A stretch of 64,000 bases of DNA from Phlebiopsis flavidoalba (taxonomy: Eukaryota; Basidiomycota; Agaricomycetes; Polyporales; Phanerochaetaceae): positions 2,666,001-2,730,000 of the forward strand of contig JAOCPU010000001.1 of the NCBI GenBank assembly GCA_035772785.1, read 5' to 3'. The translations under genes and the position numbers were made by a program. This document shows positions 1 to 12,869 of this stretch, piece by piece (the first letter of the stretch is position 1; every line of letters begins with the position of its first letter). The notes under the pieces are model-generated. The model was given only the letters and a program-made list of their open reading frames with translations. It had not been told where the DNA came from and did not search any database.

Positions 1-162
1 TGGACACTCGAAACTGCGCGCGCTCGGTGATGGAGGCTAGGTAGGAGTCTTGGGGACGGCCGAATCGGGAAGCATTGGGCGCTTCGAGACGCGTACAGAC
101 TGACGCGTCCTTCGCTGACTGTCCTGCCTCACTCTATACACCACCACCACCGCCAACGCAAC

Positions 163-1697
163 ATGCCACCAAAAGCGTATGTCTTTCATTAATGTGACAT
201 GCTACAGATGCTAATGCCATGCGTGTGCAGTGACTGGGAGAAATGTACGTTCTTTCTCCGAGGAGAACAATGGTGGGAAACTCGGGCTAACCGACCTGCA
301 GGGGAGAAGAAGGCAGTATACGGCAAGGACGAGAAGGAGATCAAGGGTGAGTGGAGAGGATTAAGCTGTTTAGGCTTACATTAACCCTCGTGTAGCTCTG
401 GACGACAGTGATATCCAAATTCTCAAGACATACGTTCGCCATATTCATGTCTTGCAGGCGTGCCGCGCGCTGACCATGTCTCACAGGGTCAAGGACCGTA
501 TGCTCCACACTCGACTAAAGAAGATTGACGGAGACATTAAGGAGGTCCCAGAAACGTTATCAACGAGAAGCTCGGTAAGACGTCGTTTCTGCGCACACCC
601 GTGTCGCTTACCCCGCCCTCGCAGGCGTGAAGGAGTCCGACACTGGTCTCGCCTCGCCTAACCTCTGGGATCTTGCCGCCGATCGCCAACGAATGGAGAG
701 GAACATCCCCTTCAGGTTGCGCGCTGTACCAAGATCATTCCCGTCGACACCTGTAAAGGCCGAGCAGGGCACGCGCAATGAACCCACTTGGTGCAGCCCA
801 AGGCCAAAAGGGCGCAGATGAACAGGATAAGTATGTCATCAACATCAAGCAAATTGTCCCAAATTTTGCTGGTTGGTCCTCGGCGACCGCGTTGCGACCC
901 AACAGGACATTGAATCGAGGGCATGCGGGTGGGGTCAGCACGCATTCCCTGGCACATACGGGGCCGCTCTGCTTACATTTACACTTTAGAGTGGACCGCA
1001 CGAAGTATAAGATTCAAATACCTCTGCCTCCTAGGATCGACGCATCGGTCACAATGATGCAGGTGGAAGAGAAGCCAGACGTGATAATACTCCGACGTTG
1101 GAGGTGGCTGCAAGGAGCAACCATCGACCCCCGAGAGTTGCGAGAAGTTGCTCTTGAAAACGCCCTCGCCTTTCGGGAAGCCCTTTCCGCTTCGTGCCGA
1201 TAATTTAAAAACGCACTCATCTCGTGGACTAGCCGGCGGAGCGTTTTGTCAATCTCGGCATACGACCCGCCCCAAAGGGGTCCTTCTGTTCGGCCCCACC
1301 GGGTACGGGCAAGACTCTGTGTGCTCGTGCGGTGGCCAAACCGAACAGACGCAACATTCATCCTGTCATTGGCTCCGAGCTAGTACAGAAATATGTCGGT
1401 GAAGGTGCCCGGGATGGTTCGCGAGCTTTTCGAGATGGCCCGCAGTAAGAAGGCGTGCATCATGTTCTTCGATGAAGTCGATGCTATCGGTGGTATGCCC
1501 GATTTGAAGCGACGGCGCTGGAGGCGACAATGAGGTCCACGGGACGATGTTGTGGAACTGGATCAACCAGCTGGACGGATTCGACCCTCGCCCCAAGGCA
1601 ACATCAAGGTGCTGATGGCCACAAATCGGTGAGGCGAGCGCGTAGGACCGTTTGTGGGCAACCCTGCTCACCACAATCATGCTTCCTCAGGAACGGA

Positions 1698-1729
<32 letters not shown>

Positions 1730-2272
1730 TTTTTTTTTTCTTCGACCCTGCGCTACTTCGTCCGGGTCGTCTCGACGACGTGTCGAGTTCTCACTGCCGG
1801 ACAAACGAAGGTCGCGCGCACATCCTTCGGAATTCATGCGCGAAGGTATTATGATCCTAGATTGCGCCCTGCAGGCTTGCTCACGGCCGTCCCTCCGCAG
1901 TCTTGAGTGTCGAATGCGAAGGGACATCTACCGATTCGACCTCATCGCGCGATTGTGTCCTAACACTACTGGTGGGGCCGAACTCCGGTCGGTTGCAACC
2001 GAGGTGTGTGACAACCGTGCCACATATGTGCAGGTCGGATGCTCATGTTTTTGTGCACCATGCTCCTTCTGCTAGGCGGGCATGTTCGCGATCGAGTGGG
2101 GCACGATTCATGGAAAGTCGCCACAGAGCGCGACTTCCTGGACGCTGTCGAGAAGGTTGTTCGACAAGGGGAAAACCAAGTTCTCGAGGCACGTAAGTCA
2201 CAATCAGATAAAATTGACGACTCCATTCCTGACGGAAGCTCCACAGGCCGCTTCTACCAGGTGTACAACTAG
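163..2272 (+). pseudogene. RPT1: 26S proteasome regulatory ATPase Rpt1 (PSMC2-like), frame-broken
   Basis: Rpt1 is one of six AAA+ ATPases of the 19S base that unfold substrates and open the 20S gate. The pieces run in order. A start exon MPPKA splices at about 176 to DWEK. Later come LDDSDIQILKTY (about 398), KESDTGLASPNLWDLAADRQ (about 629), VDRTKYKIQIPLPPRID (about 990), MMQVEEKPDV (about 1054), a damaged Walker A around 1290-1320, [11 protein letters not shown], the Walker B-type [10 protein letters not shown] (about 1463), [21 protein letters not shown] (about 1745), FSLPD, LCPNTTGGAELRS and the terminal GRFYQVYN. Length and order match a complete family member of about 430 residues. As read, the frame breaks many times, and a T-rich tract (T26-AC-T14, 1698-1739) sits just before DPALL. 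Rpt1 is normally essential and single-copy, so this is either a dead second copy or an essential gene read with errors. Confidence 0.93.
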
Positions 2273-3556
2273 ATGTCTTCGGCCGGCGGGACGTGTACAA
2301 TATTACCTTTGCATCTATATTATTGCCTTGCCATCTCGACGGGATCTGTAAAGCCAAGAGGTCACGCGAGATGTCGTCGAACCTGGACTACTAAACTCTA
2401 CTTATGATCGCGTACACACGAGGATGTATAAGCATGCGTGAGGTCACGGTTGACGAACAGCGGGCTGCCGTCCTCGAGGGCTCCCTGCGGAGGCAGCGCG
2501 GTAGGGTGTGTGGCCTGGCGTCAGGTGCCGGGGTCTTCTGTCTATGGACAGATTAAACATGGACTGGTCGGCTCAAGGATGGGATGCTTGCGAGAGCAGC
2601 CGCGTCGGGCTCATCGACCCGCGATCGTCCACATGTTGTCATAAAATCGCTGCTCATAGGTCGCAGAACATGGTTATCAATTTTCGAACGGTTTGCCCCA
2701 TTCTGATCCTTCGTGTATCTGACGAACGCGTTCTGTGGGCGATGGGGCCTGAAGGTCAGCCAAAAGTTGCGAAGAGACTGCATCGCGGCAGAACGAGTCC
2801 CATAAAACATGCGCGCATAGCCGCGTCGAAATGAGAAACGTTATGAGCAAGGGTCGCCTATGTTTTCTTCTGCGTCAATGTGTTACGCGAGCGTCGAGGG
2901 TGTTCTACCGCACGGAAGAAGGAACTCGACTTGGGTTTGAGATCCATTGTACAGGGCCGCATCCCAGAGAGGGGTCGAGAAGATTTCTTTGATCGCGAAC
3001 CGTCGGTAATTTAGAAAAATCCTGGTAATGAACGTACATACCGACGCTTGACAGGCCGCGGTGATGAAGCCTGGTATTTATCTGGACCATTTTCTCCCGC
3101 CTCCAGACCGACATTCTCCCCAAGGCCTGCGGTCCGTAGGACGCCGCCATGTGTGGCGGGGGCAGGCACAAGTTGTGTAGCGAATCGATCAGATCTGATG
3201 GCATCACAACCACACGTTTGTGTCCGCTTGCCTAATTGCTTTAGTACGTTCATAGCCTAGAAAAAACTTAGCTAAGCTGCTTGCTCCTCGACCTTGTACT
3301 CCTTCGGCTGAACTATCAAACAGAAGCTACTGCTATGGCTGTTGTTGTCTACGAGAAGTGATACGCGACGCACAACATAGTTTTTAAAATACAGTCAACG
3401 GTATGCCACGATTTCCACGAGGATCGACTTTTCCACTTTCTTGCCACTCCTTCCCCCCAGAGTTATCTACTGTCCCATACTCCGGATAATCCATTAATGA
3501 GCCAGAGGAAGCCAGAAGCTTGTTTACAGACCGGATCTCACTAATTCAACCGGGGC
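2273..3556. other. No assignable gene
   Basis: Open frames of 60-108 codons occur on both strands (for example 2508-2834 + and 2905-3213 -). None resembles a family I know and none has a convincing set of splice sites. I see no repeat structure. Confidence 0.5.
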
Positions 3557-4162
3557 GTGGGCGTCTTGTGGAAAAGGGCATTTGGCCGGGGAGCCCCCGC
3601 ACTTGTTATCCCATTCCATAACAACGCGTGGTGCGGAGTCGTTCCGACCAGCTTCCTAGCCTCGCCGTCAGCACTCTACACGACGCTTTCCTCCGTCTTA
3701 TCGATTTTTCGTATGTGCGAGTCTCCTGACTGTGCCCCTACCACCAGGTGCCTGGCTCGCTCGAGCCTCCCGCTGCCCCCCTTATCGTCGACCGTACGAA
3801 TTCCAAAACGAGGCACGGGACGGGCTCGTAGGCTGGGCGAGGAAATGCTCACCCGTCTCTGGCTCTGGATGGAAGCTCCCCGCACTCGGTCAGACCTCAG
3901 CGAAACTCAGACCCGATGGGATGTACCTTTTGCTAAACAAATAGACTATCCCGAGATCGTGCACCCGGACGCAGCTCGTTCCTCCCTCGTATTGGCCAGT
4001 CAAGAGAGATCTACCCGAGCCGATGGGACCGACTTGCATTGCGGGCGCGATTCCTATGACCAATCGTCACCCGCCTTACACAACCGCCGGATCCCACTCG
4101 GGACACGTCAAGGCTCGCTCTTGCCCGTACGAGACAATGTCGAAAGCGGACTGAGCGTTTAG
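3557..4162 (+). other. Unassigned 201-codon open frame
   Basis: This is one of the longest uninterrupted frames in the first 10 kb. The composition is rich in Arg, Ser and Leu. I see no domain, signal peptide or clear membrane segment and do not recognise it. GC-rich DNA of this kind gives chance frames of similar length, so coding is unproven. Confidence 0.2.
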
Positions 4163-4208
4163 AGCAGTGAGAGTCGCCAGAAACTTTCAACTCCACCACG
4201 GGAAAGGA

Positions 4209-4388
4209 TCGCCAGCTGAGGTGTGTGGCATCTCATTTGGCTTACCGCATAGGCGCCTGACCTGGGTCTCTTGGCAGACGATGCGAAGGGGGCGCTTCTA
4301 TTTACGGGACAAAACCTTTCCAATAACATTGAGGACGAATACACAGCGCGACAAACAATTCTAGCAACTGTAATTGAGAGCAAAGGCA
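4209..4388 (+). other. Short coding-like segment of unknown identity
   Basis: From about 4259 one frame reads GLLADDAKGALLFTG followed by NLSNNIEDEYTARQ. This is a compositionally protein-like, acidic stretch of about 45 codons that ends at a possible GTGAGG donor (4397). A shifted frame just upstream reads ASHLAYRIGA. I could not place it in a family. It may be a broken exon. Confidence 0.3.
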
Positions 4389-4769
4389 AAACGTGGTGAG
4401 GAACCATCAAGAGCGAACCAAGAGTATGTGGTGGGAGTTTGCGATTGACGAGCGTGCAAGAAATCCAGAAACTGGTATGCAACATTGGGCATCAAAATAG
4501 GGGCCCAGTTACAGTGTACTCTAGGGCTGCTGAATGAAAAGCTTTGCCCCTCTAAGAATTCTGACCTCCCAGATAAAATCTATTGTTAATAGATTGTCCA
4601 TGGAGAAGATGGCTCCAGCGCATTTTGGACAGATCCGAAGCGGATACCGGAGGCTGGTTCCGGAGGACAACTTGCCATTCGAAGCCATTCTCCGCGGCGT
4701 TGACCTTTTATGGTTGAGTTCGTGACCTTGTCATACGAGTCGTTAATTAGGGTATCTTACACACCTGGA

Positions 4770-5337
4770 TGAGTCGAACAGCTTCCGCTAGCCCTCCTCG
4801 AGGCTTCGCCACAGTGATGGGTCTCCACCTTACAAAACGTGTTGTCTGCACGACAGCAGGGATGTACTTCTGCTTCTCGAATTTAGGATATCCGATGACC
4901 TGTTATTTCTCTTAGATTGAACTATGGTGAGAAGTCCGACAAGGCTTACTTGTATGCGAAAAGTGATCTTCTGCTGAATGAGCTCAGGCAGATTGAGAGG
5001 CGCGTCGGCGTTCATCAAGCCGTTAAAGTTGTCGTTCAGGGCATCCGATACCCGTATTCCTGGCGATCCGTTCACCAGGAACATAATGGGCGCGTTTTGC
5101 AACGCGATGGGGGATGTCGTGTGAGACGGCGACGAATAAGGCTCCTGAGGTAGGATGCGACGTTGAGGGGAATGTGCTTGGTGCTGCTGAGGCCACACCC
5201 AGTATTGAGCGTTCTACGAGGGAGTAAATGTCAAACGAACGTGAAAGATGCGGCGACTGCATCCTATACTCACCGAAGGGTTCATGTTCGTGAGACGAGG
5301 GATGAGGAGGTGTAGGAGAATGCTGAGACACTGACAT
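4770..5337 (-). CDS. Conserved-looking hypothetical protein with spliced exons (5' part)
   Basis: Three exons can be read on the minus strand. Exon 1 (5337-5274) starts MSVSQHSPTPP and ends at a GTGAGT donor. Exon 2 (5213-4950) is one clean open frame of 88 codons containing IMFLVNGSPGIRVSDALN, NLPELIQQKITFRIQ and then a GTAAGC donor. Exon 3 (about 4905-4770) contains GYPKFEKQKYIPAV and TTRFVRW and ends at a GTGTGT donor. The exon 1-2 junction is out of phase by one base. The N-terminus is rich in Pro, Ser and His; the rest looks like a folded domain. I do not recognise the function. Whether further exons lie below 4770 is unclear. Confidence 0.55.
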
Positions 5338-8300
5338 CCCACAAGGTATTTATGTTAGCCGGCAGGGATCTCCGACCCTCAGAAGCGTAGGAAAACGTGA
5401 GGTGTGCCGCACGACACCGGACAGAGTGTGCGGCGCAACTCCGAACCTGCCATCCGGGTCGCAGTATCAATTGCAGACTCTTATCACAGAGCGTGGTGAT
5501 GTGTCCCGGATCTGCATTTTCATTGCAAGCAACGCACCGTTCAAGCTTCTGGGCCAACATGTTTCGGACAATATACGACACACGGGGCTTACTGGGATAG
5601 TGAAGACCCCCACGCTTGCTCACACTCCGGTGTGAACTGTGACGCTGGAATCTACACTCATCCTCGGAGATGAATCTTATACCTCATGTCTCACCTGAAA
5701 GCGCGGGGACTTGACTTGAGCCTCGTATCGTGCGGAACTGAGAAGCCGACCAAGTCAATCACCCTTTCTCATCGTTTGGACTTGTCTACCTTTGTGGCGC
5801 ACCTATCCGCATGGAAGCATGTCGTTCTGAGCCCGCCATCCATCTCAGAGCCCATCGATTCGAGTCTATGGTGATGACGCTTCAGGTCCTGTGAAAAAAA
5901 CACCTCGTAATTTACGCTGCAAGGTCGACACCTGGTGGCTGCATCCCACGCGACATTTCTTTTTGTGACAGGCTGGCCAAATCTGGGGACAGCGGTACGT
6001 AAATGTTAAGCTTCTGCAACTCAGCGTGAATGACACCAATTCGAACGTCTCCCGACACAGAGAACCTAACCTTGAAATGACCGGCTGCAGTGTACGACAG
6101 TCCTCTTCGGCCCCAATTTAATTGGCAGGACCCCAGCACATACTTCGTGTCAGCCATCACCGCACTTCACTGATTTCCGTCTCCTCATGTTTTCCTGTCC
6201 ACCAGAAGTTGCTGCCTCCCTGCCACCGAGCTTTACGAGGAGCCCCCCCCCCCCCCGCCCGCAACCCGGCCGATGCCCTCCCTAGTTGCAGACGATCCGA
6301 GTTGTGACAGCCGCACAGACTAGACCTAGGGCGTCCTGCGCACTTGTTTGAGGCTGAGCAGGAGCAAGCGCGGGAAATATTCGCTTAGATTCCGGTCCAG
6401 CCTCGGGTACTCGACCGGTTTTCGATTGTCTCTGAAGGGGCGGTACGGACGGGAAGATGTAGCGTTAGAGTTGTGGCATAGGGACGGACGGATTCTTGGA
6501 CATGGTAGTCCATAATCAAAGAGTCCATCTGGGATGCGAAACACGGCGCGGTTAGTTTCAACAATTGTGCAAAAACAAAACAAACCCTATGCTCCTCGTC
6601 CAGATAATCTCCACCGGCCGGTATACTCCTTGGTTCATGGGATTGGCGACAAGCGGGAGCTAGACAGACTAGTAAAAAGATGAAATACCCTTGAAATAGA
6701 CATACAGCTTTGACTGCTCATTGGTCTGCCCATCGCATCGACACGATCCGAATGAATTGACGAACCATCCAGCAGCGAGTCCGCGGATTTAGTTTCGTAG
6801 AGCCTCTCACTGTGAGACTCTTTACGAGGACTCTCGAGAAACGAGTCGGCCACATTAGTGTATTCACCCAACGTCGAGTATGCTCCTGTCCGGAACGACT
6901 AGCCCTCCCAAAATTTTGTTCGAACCGCATACCCCCACCGTTCGTTCCAGTGGACTTGTCCCTGCGCATGTTACGACATTGTGCTCAATCAATGGTAGCG
7001 TTGAGTGACGATACGTCATGGAGCCGATCTATAAGACGCGGTTACGAATGAAAAGTGCAGGCGGCAGATGTAGATCCTCACGTCTTGGCCGGGGACTTGC
7101 CAGGACCGTTTTGTCTAGTGAAAGGAAAGGTTTCAGAATAACGTCTATCTTCCCCGTCCCGTCTAGCCTCATAGCGGATTGTGTTTTGTCGCGATCAGAT
7201 TGGTTGAACTGCTCCCCTCGCTTGTTCTACCGCCTTATTTTTTTTTCACCGAGCACTTTGTAAACCCCCTTGTCCCCCCTTCACTACATCAAGTGCCGTT
7301 TCACCCAGAGACACTCATTTCTGTATGGTCGCCCACTCCCTTCACCCCCCCTCCTCTGTTTCCCTACAATTACTCTGCTTTCGCCTTTTTCCCCCACGTG
7401 AACCCAACTGTTGTCTCGCCACCTTAACTCGGTTTTAGTGAACTTCGATTACTTCTGGCCACAACACTATTCTGGCTTTGGCAGTTGCCGATGACACCTC
7501 CGTAAGTAAAAGTACTTATGGTGGTTCCTAATGAGGCCAAAAAAGATTTTTGTGAATCTTGTCCTCCACCCACGCGGCCATTTTTATCTCGGCTCGACCA
7601 TCCCCACCAGCGTCGATCGATTGTTGAAAGAACCCGCTATGCTTCCTCCCGTAGGCAATCGTGCTCGGGCTGTCACCCGGCTGCAGGCAGGGGTGGCTTG
7701 TTTCTCTGCAGGACTCCCAAGCATCACATGTCATCTGAGGATATACCATTATGCCGCACCACTAAGTGCCGGTTGGTCTCTCGATCCACCGCGCACGGCT
7801 GTCAGAAGGTCCTATAACTCAAGTTCCGCTTCATGAGAGGTTCATTGACACTCTAAGATGTCCGCATAACAAACAGTCAAGGTCCACTGCTCTTTTTACA
7901 CTCATACGCCAATCGGTGGAAGTCCTCTCCCTATTTTTTCTTTTTTCTGTTCTATATTTCACCCCCCACAGACCCCGTCCCGCTGGTAGAGGAATATAGA
8001 GTCAGAGAAGTCATTCGAGAATTTGGCCGCCCGTGCCGTGTTAGTAGGTTAATACTGCCTCTGTTCCCTCACTATGTCCCCTGAGGGCTTGTAATCTGAA
8101 AAAACCCCTTAGGGAGTAAACCCGATAAGGAACGTTGACAAAATTGAGCACTGAAGGCGATCTACACACCTTGCAAATTTTGAGTTTAGCTCCGGGCGGC
8201 AAGGTTCTTCTATCGCGGCGATAAAGCTCGTGCCGTCCCTGAGATTTGACTCTCAAGATTCTCGAATACGGACCGCGACCGTAACTAACTCTTCCGCGAA

Positions 8301-11300
8301 ATCTCAACCAGTAGGTTGCTGAGACCTGTCCTAGACTGTTGATCGTTTCTCACTCCGTTCGGTCAGAAGAGCCTTCTCGGCCGCGACTCTGGCTCAAAAT
8401 ATACCGCACAGGCATGGCATGGCCGCAGTCTTCTACGAGTAGAGCGGGCCCAAGTCAAGTGCGATGGATGTCACTTTTCTGTGCGTGAGCATGCAAAGCT
8501 TTCGAATTGAGGCCTTGCGTGTCATTGTGCCGCTATGCTGATGTCAATGCGTAGGAGGGCGGATTCCCCTCCCCTCGCGGCGGGAGCAAGGGATCGTTTG
8601 AAATATCGCAACACTTCTCAATGTCCGTTCTAGCAGCTCGAACTCGTCGGAGAACTAGGCAGCCTCCTTTTCCACGACTTTTGCACTGCTCAGTGGGGGG
8701 ATCGAGGATGCAACGTAAAGTTCGGCAAATTCCATTCACGACGGGAGGCTCTTGGAACTCAGCCCAGAGATGTCCAGGCGGCGGCCATTCGATCAATCCA
8801 TTTCTACGTCGCCAAGAGGGCCACCGCACAGTTACAATGAGCTAGAGGCCACCTGTCGCTGCGCGTAGGAAAAGTGAACTGGTCTTGGACTACGTGCAAG
8901 ATCGCATTCCATGGTCCCCCCGAGCCACAGGGCGCAACGCGAACAAGGCGCTCCGTCTTGCCAGGCATTTCAGCTGAGTCTGTGCTGTCGCATTGTCATG
9001 ACGGTGATGGCTAGTGCTGCTTGTCTGACCTTGCCGTCTAGCCAGGCATAGAACTCGGTGATCATTCATTAGAAGACGTCTGCAGTCCTCGGCTCCTGTG
9101 CCGGTGCATCATCCTGTGCCAGGGAAGTTGAGTTGCCCCTAACTACCGCAAGCTCGAGGCCAGCCAGCCTGATGCTCAGTAAAGATGCCGCTGCGATCCG
9201 TAGCCACGGCCGACCTGCCCTTGTATTTCTGTACGGTCCCGCTACGCGGATCCTTGGGTGATGCTGCTCGCTTAAACTTGACATTGGAGCTGCAGGATCG
9301 CATGCATTGCACGCATCGACTCCTATTTTCTGAGCAACGATTACGCGACAAACTAGGCAGCCATACTTTCAGTGTTTCAGCGGTGTGTGCCCGTGAGAGT
9401 GGAGTGACACACTCCAGCCTCGAGGACGCTACATTCACGAACGGCTAGCGTCAAAGGGGGGGTCCTAGTATGCAACGTTGTCGCAAACGTTAACTCAAAC
9501 CTTGCTTGACTAGCATGATCATCCTGGCAACGAGTATTCCCTGCACCGTTCTCAGCACCGGCGACTCTATGAGGCTGTCAAGCGTCAACAATCAACATGT
9601 TCGCGCCGCGGGAACAGGGCCCAAGTGGACGTCCTGAGCTCACCACCCCATCTCTGATTCTTCAGGTGTTTCACTTCCGCCACATTGTCCTTGCCACAAC
9701 GACGCACCTTCTCAAGAAAGAGAAAACATCACCCTTTGCCCTAAAATGAACGGCGAAAAAACTGGTAATAAGCTCCCGTTGTCGTTGTCTATTTGAGACC
9801 GAATACTTGGCCGATGTGGTCAAACTCGAGCTCCCACCATGTTTGACGCGAGCCATAGTACACATTCGTCAAAAAAACAGGGGCATCATTATACCTGGTA
9901 GCTTATGCGTATATTATCGGGCAAGTGCCTAACGAGGTTCGACGGAGCATGGGTCCACGGCTAGCACGGCTAGCACGGAGTCCATACATGTCTCATAGCG
10001 GCATCGGAGGCAATGAGCCTTGGCCCAGTTGGAGCAAAGTACCCAGGTTCAGTTCTTGCTACCGGCTCTCGGCCATCGGCCATGATCCAAGTGTCGCCGA
10101 ACTTGCCCCCGCGGTCGAGCAAATCAAAGCCAATATCGCCGCGAAACTTGCCTAAAGTGTTTGACCCTGGCCCCGTCACGACGTAACGAGCCCAGGAGAC
10201 AGCACCAGCGTCATCCGTCTACAGTGACATTAGGATTCCCATGCGAAAAGGTACGAGTCGATTACACCTCCCGATGCTTTGCTCCACGCTTGGTTGGATT
10301 TGCGGATATAGTTTAGACAAAACTGCGTTGTACGAATAGGGTACACTCTGCGTAAACCTATTCAGCTTTTGTTCTATCACAAAGATGATAGTGATATCAA
10401 GGATAAAGCTCTCCGTACTCATGAGAGAAAAACCGTTCCAGGGCTACTCCGGGATGTGATCCACAGTTTTTACCTTCTTCTTCCTTTTTTTCCACTCAGT
10501 AGGTTGATTTGGCTTTTCTGTGGACTGCCGCTGATGACTGGTGTTCGATCGTTCTCTAGCCCGTCGTCCTTAGGGGGATGTGGCCCTGCATGGATTCTGA
10601 GTCGTCTCTGGGGTACAGTATGAGATTTGGGTTTCCGGCAACTCATGCAATCACCTCGTTACTGGCGACTTTAGCACAGGCGACTCGTTGGATCTGCCAA
10701 TGCATCTTGTACCTATGGTCAGTCGTATAATGAGTTCACGGAGAGGCGCGATTTTGGACGCGGGCCGCCGCTTCAGCTATGAGCTCGTTTTGGCTGGCCG
10801 CCGGTATTGCAACACGAGGTGCATCGTGATGTAGGATTCCAGGTGTCTCCCTTCGATGGTAATACCGTTACCCCCTTTTGTAGTGTTTCACTCAGCACCG
10901 ATCAGGAAACTCCGACTTCGAAGAGTGAAGCCAATCTCATAGAACGAAATTGAACGACATACTAGGTAAATTGTAAGCTTCGCACAGATCCCCGGATTGT
11001 TTCATACCGCGTATAATAACGATAGTTAAATCCTTTGGAGGGGCAAATAGATCGCAAGCATGGTCCGGGTAGCTTATGCGGCAAGCTATTAGCACCCTAG
11101 ATTCCCATGAGGCTGGATACTAGAAAGAAGAAAGATGTGTTCAAAATAGATGGACGTTTAGAACAAGACGCGACTCGGACGCGTGCGGCCTTCTCAGGGT
11201 CCCACGAAAGTGACCGTGTCGAATTTAGCTCCCGAAAACGCAGGGGGCTGTCGCGACCCATCATTCGGCTCTTGGAGTCTTCGCCCCATGTCATTCGTCT

Positions 11301-11380
11301 TCCCCTCAAAAGTATGCTCTTCAAGACGAGAAACATAAGAATAAAAACCAAGCTTACTCAACTAACAAAGCATTTGTACC
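5338..11380. other. About 6 kb without an assignable gene
   Basis: Many short frames lie on both strands, but none resembles a known family or shows a chain of exons. The region holds a C14 run (6243-6256) and a pyrimidine-rich block of about 150 bp (7220-7420). A second CT-rich block followed by ACAG (7920-7975) resembles the leader or 3' splice context of fungal genes. Nothing else could be supported. Confidence 0.45.
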
Positions 11381-12869
11381 ATGCGAGCGAAGTTTTTACA
11401 CGCCTCAATCCGAGGTCGATGACTCGCCCACGCCCGCGGAGATTGCTCCGCTACTGGACGAATACGCAAAGCATCCCCCACGACCTTTGGACGCTATGCT
11501 ACTCTGCTCTCAATCAGGGCCGTTCTTTGAGTCCCGACTCGGTTCTAACATCTGTCGGCTATGTTCTCTCGGAGGTGCCTAGAATGTTTGGGTCACGCGT
11601 CCGTGCATTCGAAGAGCTCCCATTCATCGTCGGAATGAACCCGTTTGTTGCACGTATATTCTGGCGGCGCACAGAAAGAGCTTTAAAAGGCCATTGCAAC
11701 TTATCCACCCGGTCAGGTCATTGGAGGAGAACGCCATATATTTACTGAGAAGCTTGAAGAGTTGGTCCAGAACCACTCGAATGACATTCCTATCATGGCC
11801 AAAGGGTGAGCAATTCCTCATGATTTGTATTCCGTTCAATTGGTCGATACCATACACCAGCTTCCAGGAATGCTCTCGTTACATGACACCGGAAGAAATA
11901 TCTAGTTTCTTGGACACCGCTATACGCAATCGCTTAGCCGTCCGTCTGCTCGCAGAGCAACACATTGCTATATATCCCGAGATTTTGCAGAATCCGAAAC
12001 AGGTCAACGGAGAACACATCGGTGTTGTCGACATGAAGTGCTCTCCAAAGAAGATGATTGGTATGGTAGGGTCCTTCGTGTCCGAACTTTGCGAGGCGAC
12101 GCTAGGGGCGAGCCCGCAAATTATCATCGACGGCGAGGCAGATGCGACATTCGCGTATGTCATGACACTCTCCGTTTCTATATTTCTCAATCTTAATTGT
12201 TGTCGCAGGTATATCCCGGTGCACTGGAATACATTACTTACCGAGATCCTCAAGAACAGCTTTCGTGCGAGCGTCGAACGGCATCACCGCGCCAGCACGG
12301 CGCGTCCTCGCGCGCGTACCCATACCACCTGTGCAGCTCACTATCTCGCCACCGCCCTCAGCCTCCAACGGTGTACTCTGCATTCGCATCCGTGACCAGG
12401 GCGGTGGTGTCGTACCCACGAATATACCGCACATATTCTCATACTCGTTCACGACCGCGCGAGCGGGCGACGACGAGGATGAAATCGGTGGTGGTCCTTA
12501 TGCCGCGCAGCATGTCGGCGGGGAGTGCGGCGATGGATGGAAGCGGGGGTTCTGGAGGGTCGGGCGGGTCGAGTCTCTTTGGTGAGATCGTGGGACGCGG
12601 CGTGCAGACGGGAATGGGTACAATTGCTGGCCGGGATACGGATTGCCGATGAGTCGGCTATATGCGATGTAAGTGCGCCATGGCTTCACCCTCATACACA
12701 AGACTCATGGTCATGTAGGTACTTCGGTGGCTCGCTGGATTTCCTTTCGTTGGACGGCTGGGGTGCGCTTCAATATATACTTGTTTTGCGCTTACTCATC
12801 TATTTACTAGGCAGCGACGTTTTTGTCAAGCTCCGGTGTCTCGACAGCGCAGGAGATGTGAACATATAA
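11381..12869 (+). CDS. Mitochondrial PDK/BCKDK-type protein kinase (GHKL family)
   Basis: Mitochondrial kinases of this family phosphorylate and switch off the pyruvate or branched-chain 2-oxoacid dehydrogenase complex. A short basic start (MRAKFLHASIR) suits a presequence. It is followed by PAEIAPLLDEYAKHPPRPL, LSEVPRMFGSRVRAFEELPF, IVGMNPF, DIPIMAKG, FQECSRYMTPEEIS, LLAEQHIAI and VVDMKCSPKKM. The ATP site then reads TEILKNSFRASVE (N-box), IRIRDQGGGV with IPHIFSYSFTTAR (G1 region), and GYGLPMSRLYAM with YFGGSLDFLSLDGWG (G2 region). The end is FVKLRCLDSAGDVNI. Introns fit at 11806-11860, 12155-12208, 12669-12718 and 12763-12810. Single-base shifts break the frame around 11480, 11700, 12270 and 12510. 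I cannot tell which substrate complex it serves. Confidence 0.92.
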
